Assembly: GCA_015222915.1 (NCBI GenBank)
Contig: JADFWE010000406.1
Coordinates: forward strand, 1 to 17,006
Origin: Pseudomonadota bacterium
Lineage (GTDB): Bacteria > Pseudomonadota > Gammaproteobacteria > SZUA-229
Length of the DNA: 17,006 nt
Reading direction: 5' to 3'
The notes beneath the pieces were generated by a model. That model was not told the origin of the DNA and ran no database searches. It saw only the letters and a program-made list of their open reading frames with translations. Below, piece by piece: positions 14,899-17,006 of this stretch. The position numbers were made by a program, and so were the translations under genes. Each line of letters opens with the position of its first letter. The first letter of the stretch is position 1.

Positions 14899-14956
14899 CA
14901 AAAGGGAGTCTATCAAATGAATTGATACACTTATGACTTCCGACCGAAACAAAAGT

Positions 14957-15451
14957 TCAGTCAGTTCTATTTTTTTCCAGAGTGACAAACCGGCAGTCAT
15001 ATCTATTTTTATCATCGGCTAAAAACGCCTGTGAAGCGCTTTCGAACCATATCGCCTCGTCCACTTCTGGAAACCATGCATCTCCTTCGAACTCAGCATC
15101 GACATAGGTGAGATACATACGATCCACCCTCGGCATCAGCATCTCATAGATCGTGCTTCCTCCGATGACCATCACCTCATCCGAATCCGGCACCACAGCA
15201 AGTGCATCATCAAAACTGCTGACACAGCTGACGCCTTCAAAATGTATATCCGGATTTCGGCTCAAAACAATATTTACACGTCCGGGAAGAGGTCTGCCGA
15301 TAGATTCATAAGTCTTACGTCCCATGATGATGGGTTTTCCCATGGTAACCGCTTTGAAGTGTGCAAAATCAGCAGGCAGATGCCAGGGCAGTTCATTTTT
15401 ATTACCGATGAGACGGTTACGATCCATTGCAGCGATAATAGAAATGATCAT
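14957..15451 (-). CDS. folA: Dihydrofolate reductase
   Basis: The 164-residue product (E. coli 159) is a type I chromosomal DHFR. It shows IIAAMDRNRLIGNKNELPWHLPAD (residues 5-28), where W23 belongs to the mobile loop and D28 is the catalytic acid matching E. coli D27. IIMGRKTYESIGRPLPGR contains the NADPH-binding and folate-contact residues, and VMVIGGSTIY (93-102) is the second NADPH glycine motif. It reduces dihydrofolate to tetrahydrofolate, restoring the cofactor oxidised by ThyA, encoded 131 bases upstream on the same strand. AGGA lies 8 bases before the ATG. It ends in a terminator and converges with apaH, as in many gammaproteobacteria. Confidence 0.96.
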   Translation of the reverse strand: MIISIIAAMDRNRLIGNKNELPWHLPADFAHFKAVTMGKPIIMGRKTYESIGRPLPGRVNIVLSRNPDIHFEGVSCVSSFDDALAVVPDSDEVMVIGGSTIYEMLMPRVDRMYLTYVDAEFEGDAWFPEVDEAIWFESASQAFLADDKNRYDCRFVTLEKNRTD

Positions 15452-15491
15452 CGAACGTCCTGAACGATACTAAAAAGTAAAAAGCATTCAT

Positions 15492-15570
15492 CCGCAGATG
15501 AACACTGATAAACGCTGTAAAAAGTTTTTATGCTTGCAAAATATCTGTGTTTTTCTATATTCATCTATGG
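15492..15570. repeat. Imperfect inverted repeat between thyA and folA
   Basis: Arms of 26 bases at 15492-15517 and 15545-15570 match as an inverted repeat at 18 of 26 positions around a 27-base loop. In the minus-strand transcript, which runs from thyA to folA, three more positions become G-U pairs. The arms carry the words CCGCAGATGAACAC and CTGTGTTTTTCT. Such GCAGATGAACAC/ATCTGTGTT palindromes are, as I recall, dispersed repeats in several bacteria; this was not checked. No coding potential is seen in the 131-base gap. Confidence 0.55.
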
Positions 15571-15582
15571 CAATAAGATCGA

Positions 15583-16389
15583 TCAAACAGCAACTACTGC
15601 TTTGATATGCGGGTGCGCTTCATAACCGACCAGCTCAAAATCTTCAAACTTAAAGTCAAAGATCGATTTTACATCCGGATTGATCTTCATCTCTGGCAAC
15701 GGGAACGGTTTACGGCTCAACTGTTCGTCTGCCTGCTCGAGGTGATTCGAGTATAAATGTGCATCACCGAGGGTATGCACGAAATCGCCCGGTTTCAGCC
15801 CACAGACCTGTGCGACCATCATGGTCAGCAGTGCGTAGGAAGCAATATTAAAAGGCACACCCAGGAAGATGTCTGCACTGCGCTGATACAGCTGACACGA
15901 CAGCTTGCCATCTGCCACATAAAACTGAAACATCATGTGGCACGGCGGCAACGCCATATTGTCTATCTCACCGACATTCCATGCACTGACGATGATACGG
16001 CGTGAGTCAGGATTGTTTTTTATCTGATCGATGATCTGGCTTATCTGATCGACATTGCCTGTAGCACCGTCTTTTCCAGTACGCGGCCACGAACGCCACT
16101 GATATCCATAAACCGGCCCGAGATTACCTTCGTCATCCGCCCACTCATTCCATATACGGACACCGTTATCCTGCAGGTACTTGATGTTGGTGTCACCGGT
16201 CAAAAACCACAGCAACTCATGGATGATCGATTTCAGATGACATTTTTTCGTGGTGATCAGGGGGAAGCCCTCACTCAGATCAAACCGCATCTGATGCCCG
16301 AACACGGAGACGGTACCGGTGCCGGTTCTGTCTTCTTTTTTTGTTCCGTTATCACGCACGTGGCGCATTAGATCCAGATACTGTTTCAC
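15583..16389 (-). CDS. thyA: Thymidylate synthase
   Basis: The 268-residue product (E. coli 264) converts dUMP to dTMP with methylene-tetrahydrofolate as carbon and hydride donor. R21 (DRTGTGT) is a phosphate-binding Arg, C150 in [10 protein letters not shown] is the nucleophile (E. coli C146), [16 protein letters not shown] holds the dUMP-binding Arg, Asp and Asn residues, and DAHLYSNH follows. The C-terminal HIKAVVAV is the closing tail. The start is GTG at 16387-16389; family N-termini begin MKQYLDLM, so this start is preferred over the Met at residue 8. The GTG lies 3 bases after the lgt stop, and the ribosome site GAGG (16397-16400) is inside the end of lgt, so the two are translationally coupled, as in E. 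coli. folA follows downstream. Confidence 0.97.
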   Translation of the reverse strand: MKQYLDLMRHVRDNGTKKEDRTGTGTVSVFGHQMRFDLSEGFPLITTKKCHLKSIIHELLWFLTGDTNIKYLQDNGVRIWNEWADDEGNLGPVYGYQWRSWPRTGKDGATGNVDQISQIIDQIKNNPDSRRIIVSAWNVGEIDNMALPPCHMMFQFYVADGKLSCQLYQRSADIFLGVPFNIASYALLTMMVAQVCGLKPGDFVHTLGDAHLYSNHLEQADEQLSRKPFPLPEMKINPDVKSIFDFKFEDFELVGYEAHPHIKAVVAV

Positions 16390-16392
16390 TTC

Positions 16393-17006
16393 TTAGCCTC
16401 TATCACTGTCAGCGTTATTTGCATCACCGGCTCTTTTCTGCGCAATATAAAACAACACGATACCAAAGATAATCATAGGTAATGACAAAATCTGCCCCAT
16501 GGTCAGCCAGTCAAAAGCGATAAAACCAAGCTGTTTATCTGGAATCCTGAAGAACTCGGTAAAGAAACGGAAACACCCGTAACTAAACATGAATACTGCT
16601 GATACGGCCATATATGGCCGCGGCTTTGATGAATACCACCACAAGATCAAGAATAACAGCAAACCTTCAGTGAGCGCCTGATATAAAGAGGATGGATGCC
16701 TTGCGATATGGTCGCCATAATCAAACGCCCATGGCGTAACCGTATCCATCGGACGCCCCCATAACTCTTTATTGATTAAATTACCGATACGCCCCGCACC
16801 TAAACCTATCGGCACCCAGGGCGCGATGAAATCCGAGACCTGAAAAAAGGTCATCCCGTTCTTACGGCCAAACAGATACAAACCGGTGAACACACCCAGC
16901 ATTCCACCATGAAAGGACATACCACCCTGCCAGATATAGAACAGTGAGACAGGGTCTTCCAGGAAAGAGGAGAAATTATAGAACAGGGTATAACCGAGAC
17001 GGCCAC
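16393..17006 (-). CDS. lgt: Phosphatidylglycerol-prolipoprotein diacylglyceryl transferase, 3' part
   Basis: The gene runs off the right edge of the window: the frame stays open to 17004, so the ATG at 16918-16920 is internal, not the start. The residues before it (GRLGYTLFYNF, then LFYIWQGG) match Lgt. Visible markers are WQGGMSFHGG with the conserved His, the Lgt signature GAGRIGNLINKELWGRP, HPSSLYQALTEG and several membrane segments towards the C-terminus. Lgt moves a diacylglyceryl group from phosphatidylglycerol to the lipobox Cys of prolipoproteins in the inner membrane. About 200 residues are present; the N-terminal part is missing. The stop is TAA, 3 bases before thyA. Confidence 0.95.
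   Translation of the reverse strand, partial: GRLGYTLFYNFSSFLEDPVSLFYIWQGGMSFHGGMLGVFTGLYLFGRKNGMTFFQVSDFIAPWVPIGLGAGRIGNLINKELWGRPMDTVTPWAFDYGDHIARHPSSLYQALTEGLLLFLILWWYSSKPRPYMAVSAVFMFSYGCFRFFTEFFRIPDKQLGFIAFDWLTMGQILSLPMIIFGIVLFYIAQKRAGDANNADSDRG
16397..16400 (-). promoter_or_regulatory. Ribosome binding site of thyA inside lgt
   Basis: On the minus strand, GAGG lies 7 bases before the GTG of thyA and within the last codons of lgt. It supports the GTG start and coupling of thyA translation to lgt. Confidence 0.6.

Noticed and set aside
16918..16920. ATG as the start of lgt
   Set aside because: The frame is open to the window edge and the residues upstream are typical Lgt sequence, so this Met is internal.

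Overview
The window looks like chromosomal core DNA from a gammaproteobacterium of moderate GC content. The main clue is the order lptD-surA-pdxA-rsmA-apaG-apaH on the plus strand, facing lgt-thyA-folA on the minus strand. The first block is the well-known gammaproteobacterial outer-membrane/vitamin B6/rRNA-methylation cluster, and lgt-thyA is a conserved pair. A free-standing TusA-family sulfur carrier and a small Rieske protein would suit an organism with sulfur metabolism, but they do not prove it. No rRNA, tRNA, CRISPR array, transposase or phage gene was seen.

Layout. Bases 1-245 are intergenic and carry a long inverted repeat. rmuC (minus, 246-1643) is divergent from a small Rieske ferredoxin gene (1701-2033). 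Next comes a 311-base gap with a probable terminator, a strong sigma70-type promoter and an operator-like palindrome, followed by tusA (2345-2578) and a TetR-family regulator (2615-3256). Two genes I cannot name follow: a small acidic protein (3386-3676) and a coiled-coil lipoprotein (3787-4473). A perfect 26-base palindrome plus T-run stands before argD (4733-5941), which is followed by argF (5978-6913). Only 23 bases after argF, lptD begins (6937-9312). Then come surA, pdxA, rsmA (11833-12663), apaG (12834-13202), a class I methyltransferase (13220-13834) not found at this place in E. coli, and apaH (13926-14807). On the minus strand, folA (14957-15451), thyA (15583-16389) and the 3' part of lgt (16393 to the window end) run towards apaH, with a terminator between folA and apaH.

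How the genes work together. argD and argF supply two steps of arginine synthesis. lptD and surA build the outer membrane: SurA chaperones beta-barrel proteins such as LptD. pdxA makes the vitamin B6 precursor and rsmA matures 16S rRNA. apaG and apaH are linked to dinucleoside polyphosphate metabolism. lgt modifies prolipoproteins, which would include the 3787-4473 product. thyA makes dTMP and turns methylene-THF into dihydrofolate, which FolA reduces again.

The most unusual content is in the gaps. Two elements built of 7-base units, one before rsmA and one before apaH, share the same layout: AAGCTTTT, one base, four heptamers beginning with A, then a T-rich end directly against the next gene's start signals, with oppositely oriented heptamers on the other side. 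Two further, unrelated inverted repeats lie beside rmuC and between thyA and folA. Several genes have TTG or GTG starts and many lack a clear Shine-Dalgarno sequence. All statements come from reading the sequence; no database search or folding program was run.
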